From positions 1 through 37,128 of IMG/VR virus record IMGVR_UViG_3300036399_000489: 37,128 nucleotides of DNA; one strand, written 5' to 3'. Under the pieces are notes generated by a model that was given only the letters and a program-made list of their open reading frames with translations, made no database searches and was not told where the DNA came from. Positions within the stretch are counted from its first letter, which is position 1; each line of letters starts with the position of its first letter. Shown here piece by piece: positions 15,301 to 22,089 of the stretch. This stretch comes from a virus. Position numbers and translations under genes: made by a program.

Positions 15301-16602
15301 GTGCTTTGCCGCTTCAGTTCCTTCAACTACCTGGGTAAAGAACCCAGGCTGCTCTAGCGCTGCCTGCTGAACATCCGCAGCGGTAGCGTTTGAAATACCC
15401 TTCAACTTATTGTACGACTGAATCAAGTCTTCAATTGTTAGTTTTAGATTTGATCCAGCCTCTTTGTCTTTGGTAAACGGAGATGGACCCCCAGCCTGCG
15501 TCGTGGCAGTGTAGATGCCCATGGTCTCGGTCCAGACCTTGTTGATGCCCTTCATATCGTTGCCAAACTTGTCCGTGCCGCCATCAAGCGCAGTCTTCAG
15601 GTCTCCAGCGGCTACGACTCCGCGGCGAATTTCATTTGTAATAAGCGTTTCAAACGCGACGTTAGCCGTTTGCAGCGTTGAGTTGAAGTCAATAATACCG
15701 CTGGCAAGGTGGTCTAGCGATTGGGTCATTGCCGTCATCGCTTTCGCTTGGAGATAGACCGCGCCAACCTGCTTTGCCATCTTTGCAAAGTTGCCAACGA
15801 TTCCAGCAAGCCCGCTGAATCCGCTTAGTTTCCCCGCCGCTGATGCAATGCCCGTCGCAAGGGCGGCGGACTTCTGAACTGCTGACGCAATTTTACTAAC
15901 AACACCTTGTGCGGCAGAAGCCATTCGACCAAACGCGCCGCTGCCCGTGCCGCCCAATCCTTGCAGACGGCTTGCCATATTCCCAATACCCTGACCAAAT
16001 CGGGAGAACATAGCGCCAGAGAATCCAGCAAGGATTCCGCCAACTGAGGCACCAACCCCTGCGATTCTTTGTAGTGCCAAGCCGATCCCAGAGATTGCAG
16101 CGCTTGCTGCCCCAGCCTGCGGAGTGATCCCAGAGAGTGACCCTCCAATTGCCGCCCTAAGTTTTGCAAACCCTATTGCCGCAACGCTGGTAGAAGTCCC
16201 AATCAAGCCAATTCGAGCAGCAAGTGTATTGACCAGACCAAGGGTTCCCTGAAGCCCAGTCTGCATCTTTGATCCTGAAGCCTGAACCCCAACGCCAGCG
16301 TTGTATGCGCTTTGACCAACGGTCTTTAGACCCGTCCCTGTCGCGTTCGCTACCGTCGCAGCCGCGCGTAGGGCAGCCGCCATTGCGGTGATTGGATTTG
16401 TTGCTGATGCGGCTGACTGACCAGTGCTCGCAATAGATGTCTTAGCCTGGTCAGACCCGCTTGCCGCAGACTTCGCTGCTGGGGCTACGCCATTGAGAGA
16501 CTGCTGTAGTGCCGTCAGGCTCGCAATGGCGGTAGTGAGACCCTGCACAAGTTGCGCAGAGTTGACCCGCAGGTCTAGATTTAGTTGCTCGTTATTAGCC
16601 AT
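12370..16602 (-). CDS. Tail tape measure protein
   Basis: A 1410-residue protein directly downstream of the frameshifted assembly chaperone, the standard place. The first 280 residues are Ala/Gly/Ser-rich and helical. About 300-560 is the conserved tape-measure domain (YVTLLKNYANVTPFRFPEILDMSKKMRAYGF... AINAIGEAVAAMGG... QMMQLANAGINGYEIL). About 650-940 holds many hydrophobic helices, as in tape measures that enter the membrane. A poly-Gly/Lys hinge (near 1013) is followed by a long charged coiled coil (about 1030-1230) and a compact end. The length would allow a tail near 200 nm by the usual 0.15 nm per residue rule. No lysozyme or peptidase motif was seen. Confidence 0.92.
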   Translation of the reverse strand: MANNEQLNLDLRVNSAQLVQGLTTAIASLTALQQSLNGVAPAAKSAASGSDQAKTSIASTGQSAASATNPITAMAAALRAAATVANATGTGLKTVGQSAYNAGVGVQASGSKMQTGLQGTLGLVNTLAARIGLIGTSTSVAAIGFAKLRAAIGGSLSGITPQAGAASAAISGIGLALQRIAGVGASVGGILAGFSGAMFSRFGQGIGNMASRLQGLGGTGSGAFGRMASAAQGVVSKIASAVQKSAALATGIASAAGKLSGFSGLAGIVGNFAKMAKQVGAVYLQAKAMTAMTQSLDHLASGIIDFNSTLQTANVAFETLITNEIRRGVVAAGDLKTALDGGTDKFGNDMKGINKVWTETMGIYTATTQAGGPSPFTKDKEAGSNLKLTIEDLIQSYNKLKGISNATAADVQQAALEQPGFFTQVVEGTEAAKHAAQDYVTLLKNYANVTPFRFPEILDMSKKMRAYGFAAEETVPAINAIGEAVAAMGGSEEQMQRIGYALGQMRNSGRVYQRQMMQLANAGINGYEILGEQLFKKLQAGSEDAVELAKKATSLGFDVTKGFSVEAVRALTRIGALGGRGAADALLTGMQDRFQGSQDRLGNTFAGAMATIADTSQTLMATSFKPFFDFMGSEDPNSLGFIQKFKDLLLSPELANGANTIAAAMDKFLNAVTGGKGPQVLIDGIAQGFKIVAAVLSEFVFPIINYLSQVTQFWINVIGGALQPLLGIVDTFAVIFNGVEQGGQKTQGIFEMLMGIYDSLLAPMIAIVSAIADGFTMMFQGLFTTIHGIIEPLQVLISALFAAFEALSPIITFIGAFIGLISGLLGVVFNVVAGIVTGILNAFQPIFVFIGNLFGQFAGLIDIIQQNVMPLIMFLGNIIGKVFGFFGSIIGAIISGPLSILSTVMGAIVGAIGFGVKAVAGFFAGIINGIIEKLNMLVDVYNATLGNVFGKMERLKTVKVDIFTETKSKTSAAVSGSGVAPNAPYTLDDLFNPNLPAVGDMRGGVTKPKKGGGGGGGKNKWDDFDAKLKAWIDKVKSETKKMYEVEIDAIEDLKNAQKKQFESTKEAAKRAHEQRMRQFDDEKTAQDRFFDDALEGINDQRDALNKASDERKSEDDRAKLERDLAFAIAQQASGTLDPLEAARNVAEARAALDDFNLSAQEQAALDALDVQAEAIDDQRELWERDYADRKDAEKRAYDDALQALEDQHTTAMDLMTAQQEALKTQMEADLLAFENNVMDMAALLKQGKMTGADFAKETLKEFETLGNNYEEIGETLGKNLAYGLQKSKKVMDTAAKELAAIIAKYLKVKSPTEAGPLAEDQSNWGSRLAKNMLTGMKDTFKGDFAMKIGLGDFVNQLTGVKPMKLGLEGTMGNVTVMNFNFAPGSIRDDKDIYALAEAVEKRMTRTLRQR

Positions 16603-16604
16603 AA

Positions 16605-17152
16605 CTACTTAGGCTTCTTTTCTGGAGACTTCTCTCCATAGCGAGCAACAAGTTCGTCTAGTGAGGAAATGCTTTGGGTGTTCCCAGACGTGCCGCCAGA
16701 CTTCTTGGAATTTTCCTTCAGGCGGTCTGACTGCCGCTTGGCGTATTCGCCGTACTCAGCAAGTTGTGGCAAGGTAAGGCAGAAGAACTGCTCAGGCGTA
16801 AACCCGTACGCTTCTCCAAACGATGCCATTACTTGCCCCCATTCTAAATCTTTCCAGCCTAGACCGCGCTGGCTTTTCCCGTTGCATCATCCTCTCCAGC
16901 GGCAAGACCACTTGCCTTCAGGACAGGTTGTACTTCGGTCAGAAGATTGGTTAGGTCAAATCGCTCGCCAACCTGCTCTTCAGTAATATCCTTCTCAGCC
17001 TTTCGAATCGAAAGCCAGAGAACGGTACGAAGAATCGAGAAGCGTGTGAAGTCAATGTCTGAGAGAGAACCGTATCGATCCTCCAGCAGAGCCAGATCGT
17101 TCAGCGTGAGCGCGCTTTTACCTTGCGCCGCGCTTAGCGTGTTTGCCGCCAT
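16605..17152 (-). CDS. Tail assembly chaperone, long -1 frameshift product (gpGT-like)
   Basis: A -1 slip on GGGAAAA at 16880-16874 carries ribosomes past the zero-frame stop into a frame that stays open to 16605. The product has 93 residues of the short form followed by 89 of the second frame, 182 in all. The new part starts SQRGLGWKDLEWGQVMASFGEAYGF and ends in a charged, Lys-rich tail. A separate gene starting at the ATG at 16829 is unlikely because that ATG has no ribosome site. The coordinates span both frames. In lambda the extension recruits tube subunits to the tape measure. Confidence 0.82.
16859..17152 (-). CDS. Tail assembly chaperone, short (zero-frame) product
   Basis: A 97-residue helical protein with AGGAGG 7 nt before its ATG. 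It lies between the tail-tube genes and the tape measure, the place of the lambda gpG/gpGT pair. The body (LALLEDRYGSLSDIDFTRFSILRTVLWLSIRKAEKDITEEQVGERF) is like the N-terminal chaperone domain of many siphovirus G proteins. The last codons contain a slippery GGGAAAA, after which the zero frame stops within 4 codons. It binds the tape measure during tail assembly and is absent from virions. Confidence 0.82.
   Translation of the reverse strand: MAANTLSAAQGKSALTLNDLALLEDRYGSLSDIDFTRFSILRTVLWLSIRKAEKDITEEQVGERFDLTNLLTEVQPVLKASGLAAGEDDATGKASAV
16874..16897 (-). promoter_or_regulatory. Programmed -1 frameshift site with internal SD-like stimulator
   Basis: The slippery heptamer GGGAAAA (16880-16874) is in the right phase (G GGA AAA). 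An SD-like GGAGAGG (16897-16891) ends 10 nt before it, the distance used by the dnaX frameshift stimulator. Confidence 0.85.
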
Positions 17153-17167
17153 TGAGACCTCCTATAT

Positions 17168-18016
17168 TTACGCTACTGTCACCGTGACAAGGTTGTCGAC
17201 GGTTGAATCATATTGTAGCGTAAAGTCGAGATCCATGGTAGCGATATCTTCACGAACGAACGGGAGGGGCAACTTGTAGATGCAGCCCTTCGAAGCCACG
17301 ACCTTAACCGTCCCAGAGGCGTCCGTGCGCGTATGGGTGAACTCAAGGTACAGGGGCTTAAGCGAGATGTTAATAGAAGGATCAATCTGATCCTCCCATC
17401 GCCCAGCAGTGCTGTTATAGAACGGGGTCAAATTCAAGCCCATAAGGCGAACAAGAGCCAGAGGATCTAGTTCTACCTTCTTTGCGGAGATGGCAGCCTT
17501 GCCGCCGTAGAAGTACTTAGCAATAGGGAAGTTAGCCTGCCCGTAAAATTCCTTCTCTTGGAATTCGATGTTGTACTCAACGTCGCCGCCAATTTCACCA
17601 ATACTGATAAGACCGCGATCTGACGCGCGCTGATCGGTTTGGACCAAGGCAGCAGTGATCTGGTGCCCCGTGTTGGTCGTGGTATTGACAACCTGGCGGA
17701 AGCACTGACCGCTTGCGTTACCAACGTAGATGTCGTATGCCTCAGCCCCAGAGACGTTGGTCCAAGCGACCGTAATCTTCTGGGTCGAAGTGCCGCCGCT
17801 GAGGGTAATTGACGCCTCAGCGGACGGCTCTCCTTCCGCATAGTTAGAACCCGTGATGAGGTTCTTTGCCATGACTTGCACGTAATAGGTCCCGTCTGAC
17901 AGGGAGCCCCCAGTGCTGGCGCCCGTTAGGGTAATAGTGCCAGTTACCTGTCCGCTGTAGTATCCTCCAGCGGTCCAAGCCTTTGCCTTAAGTACACCAG
18001 ATCCAAGCGTCAGCAT
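17168..18016 (-). CDS. Second tail-tube protein with inserted Ig/fibronectin-like domain
   Basis: A 282-residue paralogue of the next gene upstream. Both begin MLTLGSG, and a 46-residue core (ISIGEIGGDVEYNIEFQEKE... to KKVELD) is identical at 38 positions. Both end with a matching block (YLEFTHTRTDASG ... PFVREDIATMDLDF). It differs by an extra domain of about 90 residues near 25-120 with fibronectin-like strands (GTYYVQVMAKNLITGSNY, KITVAWTNVSGAEAYDIYVGN). Tail-tube proteins of several phages carry exposed Ig-like domains on the tube surface. It is probably a minor or alternative tube subunit or the tail-initiator end of the tube. Confidence 0.78.
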   Translation of the reverse strand: MLTLGSGVLKAKAWTAGGYYSGQVTGTITLTGASTGGSLSDGTYYVQVMAKNLITGSNYAEGEPSAEASITLSGGTSTQKITVAWTNVSGAEAYDIYVGNASGQCFRQVVNTTTNTGHQITAALVQTDQRASDRGLISIGEIGGDVEYNIEFQEKEFYGQANFPIAKYFYGGKAAISAKKVELDPLALVRLMGLNLTPFYNSTAGRWEDQIDPSINISLKPLYLEFTHTRTDASGTVKVVASKGCIYKLPLPFVREDIATMDLDFTLQYDSTVDNLVTVTVA

Positions 18017-18028
18017 TTGGGTATTACC

Positions 18029-18619
18029 TCACTCTACTTCGACGGTGAACACCTTGTAAGTGCTCACGCCGCTTGTCGTCTTGCGGTCAGCAATAGCGCT
18101 GAAGTCGATATCCTGCGTCGCGATGTCTTCGCGGGTGAACGGATAGGTCAACTTCATGCTGAATGCCTTCCAAAGGTGAATCTTTACCTTCTTTGAAGGG
18201 TCATCCGAGCGCGTGTGCTCGAATCGAACGTAGAGAGCAGGCGGTACAGGCGTTGCACCAGTGGTGAACGTGCCAGTCTCGGCGTAAGTCTCTGCGTTGT
18301 TGTCAGTCCCCGAGGACTGGGTTGCGCCAAGGAGGCGCTTCAGGTTTCCGAAATCGAGTTCGACCTTCTTGGCGCCAAGGCTAACCTTGCCACCGTAGAA
18401 GCCCTTAGCGATTGGGAAGTTAGCCTGACCGTTGAACTCCTTCTCCTGGAACTCAATGTTGAACTCGACGTCGCCGCCAACTTCGCCAATGAGGTAGAGA
18501 CCTGAAGTTCCGTATGTCGTTGGATAGTAGGTGTCGATGCTTGCAAGGTCCCATGACCCCGCTGCCGCAGTGCCGCTATAAGCCGCTGCGTATACCTTAC
18601 CACTGCCAAGTGTAAGCAC
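18029..18619 (-). CDS. Major tail (tube) protein
   Basis: A 196-residue beta-rich protein, starting with GTG after AAGGAG. The core LIGEVGGDVEFNIEFQEKEF ... FYGGKVSLGAKKVELD and the ending PFTREDIATQDIDFSAIADRK fit the phage tail-tube fold (a beta sandwich with an alpha helix). The plain form without insert is taken as the main tube subunit. It sits just after the tail terminator gene and before its longer paralogue, with 12 nt between the two. It polymerises around the tape measure to form the tail. Confidence 0.8.
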   Translation of the reverse strand: MLTLGSGKVYAAAYSGTAAAGSWDLASIDTYYPTTYGTSGLYLIGEVGGDVEFNIEFQEKEFNGQANFPIAKGFYGGKVSLGAKKVELDFGNLKRLLGATQSSGTDNNAETYAETGTFTTGATPVPPALYVRFEHTRSDDPSKKVKIHLWKAFSMKLTYPFTREDIATQDIDFSAIADRKTTSGVSTYKVFTVEVE

Positions 18620-18631
18620 TGGTTATCTCCT

Positions 18632-19054
18632 TCAGTTGGTGACCGTCAGGGCGTACCTAACGATCCGTCTGTATTGGTTCGAGATTGGCTCCCACGAGTC
18701 TCTCTCGAAAATTTTTTGACAAAGGTGGATGACGGTCTTTGGACTGCCAATAGCCAACCTCTGCCTATTCATTAGTTCGTCCATCCGCTTTGAGATGGTG
18801 TTCAGTTCTGTGACCCCTGCGCCTGAGTCGATCAGGAAGTCGATAACTGGTCGCTCGATAGGATGACCCACATCGCTCGACGTATTCAGAACTGCCACCC
18901 TGATCGCAGGGCTGGACTCCTTTTGCCTGTGGTGGATAGGGAAGATCTTTCTGTTAGAGGCTGTGCCTCCAAGCGCCGTTTGCAGCGTTGCGTCGCTGCT
19001 GAGGGTGCTAAAGACCGTCTCATAAATTCCAACCACCCAGACAGCATAACGCAT
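18632..19054 (-). CDS. Tail terminator / tail completion protein
   Basis: A 140-residue protein with an initial helix (VGIYETVFSTLSSDATLQTALGG) followed by KIFPIHHRQKESSPAIRVAVLNTSS and a beta-rich rest, the pattern of DUF3168/gpU-like tail terminators. Its place immediately before the tube genes is standard. Tail terminators cap the finished tube and join it to the head. The chosen ATG has no ribosome site; a later GTG (in the VVGIYET segment) is possible. Confidence 0.62.
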   Translation of the reverse strand: MRYAVWVVGIYETVFSTLSSDATLQTALGGTASNRKIFPIHHRQKESSPAIRVAVLNTSSDVGHPIERPVIDFLIDSGAGVTELNTISKRMDELMNRQRLAIGSPKTVIHLCQKIFERDSWEPISNQYRRIVRYALTVTN

Positions 19055-19106
19055 TTGTCTATGGGATAAAGCCCTGCGAAGTCTACAACACCATACTCTT
19101 TACAGG

Positions 19107-19928
19107 CTATTCTTTTGCGGCAGCCTGCTTTGCTTGGTATTCCTCGCGCCCTTTCTGTAGGGCGACGGCGGTTTTCTCGACATGTGCCTGCACCTGCTCT
19201 GGCGTGCGCTGAGCCATGTACTCTTTCACCTTGGCGTTACGCCGCTTTCTTCCCTGCTCACCCATCTCTGCGACGCCCTTGCGCGTGGCTGCCACGCGGC
19301 GCTCCTTGATCTCAGGGTCAGCCCACTGCGCCTTCATCTTCTTGCTGAACTCCTGCTTGCGCTCCTCAGTCCACTTCGTTGGGCGACGGACAGGGCGCAT
19401 TAGTTCTATGTCGTCTGCCGTCTTCAGTGGGCTGGCTGCCCGCAGTTCACACTTGGCATTGGGGCAGAGGGGGCTTCGTGCGCACTCGTGGCAGAAGGCT
19501 GCAACAGACCGCTTGTAGATGACCAGAAGGTCACGATCCCTGCTGGGCTTAGCGGAGATGTTCTTTGCCCCAATCTTTCCCGCCATGCGACGGCAGTCAT
19601 CGCCGCAGTATTTCCTTGGACCACTGAAGCCCTCAGAGCGGAAGATGCATTTGCACACTAAGCAGTGATGGGTATAGAGCGTGTCAAGCCACGCTTCAAG
19701 TGTGGAGTTATCTAGGGCATCGCCAAGGGGTCCGCCGTACTTAGACGGAGGTAAGTGCACGCCGTAGAACCAGTGCTGCACCGTACCAGCGGGAACGCCT
19801 AGGCGCTCAGCAAGCATGGTAACGCTGATGCCCTTCCTTTTTAAGGCTCTTTTCAGAAGGGAATTAAACACCTTCCGCTTGCCCGTGGTAGACATCCTGC
19901 GCGCTTTTTCAAGAATCTCCTCAGCCAT
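19107..19928 (-). CDS. Helix-turn-helix / zinc-finger protein with NUMOD-like basic tail
   Basis: A 273-residue DNA-binding protein. Residues 34-58 (ISVTMLAERLGVPAGTVQHWFYG) are a clear helix-turn-helix. Two Cys clusters follow: HHCLVCKC ... YCGDDCRR (C89, C92, C94, C108, C112), like the fingers found in homing-endonuclease relatives, and CHEC...CPNAKC (C146, C149, C155, C160). Residues 186-225 (TEERKQEFSKKMKAQWADPEIKERR) look like the NUMOD3-type helices of intron-encoded nucleases. I see no GIY-YIG or HNH active site. The gene overlaps the preceding small gene by 8 nt. It may be a regulator of late genes, or a relic of a homing nuclease now used for DNA binding. Confidence 0.65.
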   Translation of the reverse strand: MAEEILEKARRMSTTGKRKVFNSLLKRALKRKGISVTMLAERLGVPAGTVQHWFYGVHLPPSKYGGPLGDALDNSTLEAWLDTLYTHHCLVCKCIFRSEGFSGPRKYCGDDCRRMAGKIGAKNISAKPSRDRDLLVIYKRSVAAFCHECARSPLCPNAKCELRAASPLKTADDIELMRPVRRPTKWTEERKQEFSKKMKAQWADPEIKERRVAATRKGVAEMGEQGRKRRNAKVKEYMAQRTPEQVQAHVEKTAVALQKGREEYQAKQAAAKE

Positions 19929-20070
19929 TCGCTGGGGTTTCTTTCTCCGCGAGTTTGTCCTTCAGTTCCTTGATCTCTTTGATCAAGGCTTGGCGCTCAG
20001 TCATAAGGAACTCAAGGTCCATGAGCATGCGCCCAATCTTTTCGAACAGTGCGTTGCTTTGATCTTCCAT
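19921..20070 (-). CDS. Small coiled-coil protein (49 aa)
   Basis: A 49-residue frame with a near-perfect ribosome site (AGGAGGTG) 5 nt before its ATG at 20070. The product MEDQSNALFEKIGRMLMD... is one long amphipathic helix with heptads of Leu/Ile (LMTERQALIKEIKELKDKL), so probably a coiled-coil dimer. Its stop overlaps the next gene by 8 nt, which suggests that the HTH protein downstream, which has no good ribosome site, is translated by coupling. Function unknown. Confidence 0.75.
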   Translation of the reverse strand: MEDQSNALFEKIGRMLMDLEFLMTERQALIKEIKELKDKLAEKETPANG

Positions 20071-20121
20071 CTTGCACCTCCTCCGCTGATCTTAGCAGAC
20101 CAGACGGAGGGGCGCAAATAA

Positions 20122-20289
20122 TCAGTCTCGCAGGCGTAGCGGCATTGTTACAGCCCACGCTGCAATCACCAGGAGGAGCGAAACCCCTACGACGGACTTT
20201 GCCTCACCTTCAAGAACGACCCATGCTACGAACATACCTAGAATGGTCCATGACGTCGAGACAAGTTCAGCGATGATCTTTCCTTTCAC
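20122..20289 (-). CDS. Small two-membrane-segment protein, GTG start (55 aa)
   Basis: A 55-residue protein with two hydrophobic segments (about 9-26 and 32-48) separated by LEGEAKS and ending in the basic LRLRD. The GTG start is inferred from an excellent AGGAGGT 5 nt upstream, inside the end of the secreted-protein gene, and from a 4-nt GTGA overlap with that gene's stop. The size and hairpin topology are those of small holins or membrane accessory proteins. It is coupled to the secreted Pro/Thr-rich protein, so it may help that protein at the membrane or act as a further holin. Confidence 0.7.
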   Translation of the reverse strand: MKGKIIAELVSTSWTILGMFVAWVVLEGEAKSVVGVSLLLVIAAWAVTMPLRLRD

Positions 20290-21788
20290 TTTTTACCTCC
20301 TTTCTGGCTTTTCCTATTTGATGATTTTGAACTATCGCTTGGGGCTCCTGCTGGAGCGCCACCGCCGCCAGTTGGGGCTGGTCCGCCACCCGCTGGTCGT
20401 CCAGCAGCGGCGATTGTGGCTACGGAACTAGCAATCTGGGTAACGATGACAGCAGGGACAACTGCCTCTTGCGCCTGCTTGCGCTCCTCAGGCGTCATGT
20501 CTTCGCCAAGTTTGGCAACGGTGTCAACTGCTTCCCCAGCAGCGTCCGCAACGGCGCTAACCGCCTCAGCCGCAGCCTCTGCAACAGCGGCGACCGCTTC
20601 ACCTACGACTGCGGCAGCCTCACCAGCAAATTCGATAACGGCAGGTGGCTCGTCGCTTGGCGACGGGCTTGGCTCTACGGAAGGCGGCACAGGGGACTCT
20701 GTTGGCTCAACAGAAGGAACAGGAGTGGGACTAGGAGTAGGGGACTCTGTTGGAGTAGCCACTGGCGACGGGACGGGCGTGGTCGTCGGTCGAGGTGTGG
20801 CAGACGGTGACGGCTCTGGGGTTGGATCTGGGGTAGGTTCTGGTGTCGGCTCAATTGGCGGTACCTCCGTTGGGCTTGGTGTCGGCTCCACGGTTGGAGA
20901 CGGCGTTGGCTCAGGGGTTGACGTAGGGGTTGGGCTTGGGGTTGGTGGCGGCGGGGCAGGAACAAAGACGGACACCGCGCCTGAGGAAGGCGAGTACACG
21001 CTAAGCGTATCGTTGTCAGCCCTTACCCAGAATGTGTACGTTTGGTCAACGCCGCCCGTAATGACAAAGACGTTGCTGGCGATGCCCATATTGGTCTCTG
21101 TGGACGCAGCGCCCCACCCGTTCAATTCGCCCGTAGTCCAGAACACGCCATATCGCTCAATGCCAGTCCCACTTGACTCTGGCGCGTTCCATGTTAGATA
21201 GACGTTGCCGTCTGTGTACACGGTCACCATCAAGCCAGTTGGGGCATTGAGGTACGGGGTTGGAACAGGCGTTGGGGTTGGCTCTGGCGTGGGCGTTGGG
21301 GTTGGCTCTGGCGTGGGGGTAGGTTGGGGCGTAGGAGTCCACGTGGCGGACGGAGTGCCAGGAGCCAACTCAATCGAAAAGTTGCTGATTAGGTAGTAGT
21401 GGTTGCCGTTAAAGCGATCAGCCGTTGGGTCGCCGCAGCAGACGCCAGCGCGAATTCGATAATCGCCAGCCAGCAGTGAGATGCGGATTGTAGAGGCAAG
21501 GGAATATCCACCTGTGTGATCGGTGAATGAATCGTCATTTGCGGCAATAAGCGTGCCGTTGCCGTCGTACAGCCACAACATGGAATCAACTGTGCCAGGG
21601 CACCATGAAGACGTGGTGTCGTCGCAAAGGTCAGTCCACAGGTGCAGTTCTCCGTCCGCAGGGAGGTTGACCCAGAAGTCTTGCGTTCGATCTACGTAGT
21701 TGTTCTCCACGCCGCGCACCGTGGCAGTAACAGCAAAGGTAAAAACAACGAGGAGCCAGCAACAAGCAGTAACAAGGAATTTGTTCAC
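20286..21788 (-). CDS. Secreted, membrane-anchored Pro/Thr-rich protein with beta and fibronectin domains
   Basis: A 500-residue protein starting with GTG. Residues 1-26 are a signal peptide (MNKFLVTACCWLLVVFTFAV then TATVRG). Residues 30-142 form a beta domain like bacterial pre-peptidase C-terminal domains (GELHLWTDLCDD, VDSMLWLYDGNGTL, LLAGDYRIRAG) with five Cys. A Pro/Thr/Glu repeat (149-178), a fibronectin-III domain (182-276) and a longer Pro/Thr/Ser/Glu repeat (278-395) follow. Then come an Ala-rich helix, a hydrophobic segment (about 446-466) and a basic Lys/Arg tail, as in a one-pass membrane anchor. It has its own promoter. In a phage this suggests a moron that decorates the host surface, for example to block superinfection; a virion adhesin is the alternative. 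Confidence 0.75.
   Translation of the reverse strand: MNKFLVTACCWLLVVFTFAVTATVRGVENNYVDRTQDFWVNLPADGELHLWTDLCDDTTSSWCPGTVDSMLWLYDGNGTLIAANDDSFTDHTGGYSLASTIRISLLAGDYRIRAGVCCGDPTADRFNGNHYYLISNFSIELAPGTPSATWTPTPQPTPTPEPTPTPTPEPTPTPVPTPYLNAPTGLMVTVYTDGNVYLTWNAPESSGTGIERYGVFWTTGELNGWGAASTETNMGIASNVFVITGGVDQTYTFWVRADNDTLSVYSPSSGAVSVFVPAPPPPTPSPTPTSTPEPTPSPTVEPTPSPTEVPPIEPTPEPTPDPTPEPSPSATPRPTTTPVPSPVATPTESPTPSPTPVPSVEPTESPVPPSVEPSPSPSDEPPAVIEFAGEAAAVVGEAVAAVAEAAAEAVSAVADAAGEAVDTVAKLGEDMTPEERKQAQEAVVPAVIVTQIASSVATIAAAGRPAGGGPAPTGGGGAPAGAPSDSSKSSNRKSQKGGKK
21269..21316. repeat. Tandem 24-bp repeat in the first Pro/Thr-rich stretch
   Basis: Two identical 24-base copies lie end to end at 21269-21292 and 21293-21316. 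They encode 8-residue PTPEPTPT-type units in the secreted protein. Near copies continue on both sides. Confidence 0.85.
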
Positions 21789-21822
21789 GCATAGATTATA
21801 GTTGTTGAACTTAGTGTATCAA
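21789..21822 (-). promoter_or_regulatory. Strong promoter with leaderless GTG start for the secreted protein
   Basis: On the minus strand TTGATA (21822-21817), a 16-nt spacer and a perfect TATAAT (21800-21795) stand 6 nt before the GTG at 21788. The -35 matches consensus at 5 of 6. The start codon has no ribosome site. This is the best promoter match in the window. Confidence 0.7.
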
Positions 21823-21851
21823 TACGCAGCGAATCTGCTAGAAAATGCCCC

Positions 21852-22040
21852 TTACGCGCAGCGTGCTTTGTGTGCCCACACCCATGTTCGTGCGCTCTTT
21901 GAGTTCCCGTGCGGGTATTCAATAGAGAGCGTGTTGAACAACTGATCGCTCAAGATTGCGTTACCGCACTTTGAGCAGACGTGCTTAGTAAGCCTTGCGG
22001 CTTTCTTTTCTTTCCCTGATTGCTGCTTCTTGACTGCCAT
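21852..22040 (-). CDS. Small basic zinc-ribbon-like protein
   Basis: A 62-residue protein with a Lys-rich start (MAVKKQQSGKEKKAARLTKH) and one CSKCGNAIL knuckle, with a lone Cys near the end (KARCA) and His residues (EYPHG, WAHKARC) that might complete a metal site. The ribosome site is weak. It lies between the secreted-protein promoter and the next unknown gene. It may bind nucleic acid; no family is recognised, and a non-coding frame is not excluded. Confidence 0.5.
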   Translation of the reverse strand: MAVKKQQSGKEKKAARLTKHVCSKCGNAILSDQLFNTLSIEYPHGNSKSARTWVWAHKARCA

Positions 22041-22089
22041 TGCCCCATCTTCTCAGCCGCAGCCAAGAAGTAAAGAGCGAAAAAATCTA

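Noticed and set aside
16605-16829. A separate 74-residue gene between chaperone and tape measure
   Set aside because: No ribosome site before its ATG, and the frame joins the upstream gene by an in-phase GGGAAAA slip; it is the second half of the frameshift product.
19055-19088. Leaderless promoter for the tail terminator gene (TTGTAG-16-TCCCAT-6-ATG)
   Set aside because: The spacing fits the pattern, but both hexamers match consensus at only 3 of 6 positions, which is too weak to claim.
20416-21396. Long plus-strand frames rich in Gly-Val (e.g. GVGVGSGVG) opposite the secreted protein
   Set aside because: They are antisense shadows of the Pro/Thr codon repeats, have no ribosome site, and the minus-strand gene has signal peptide, domains and promoter.
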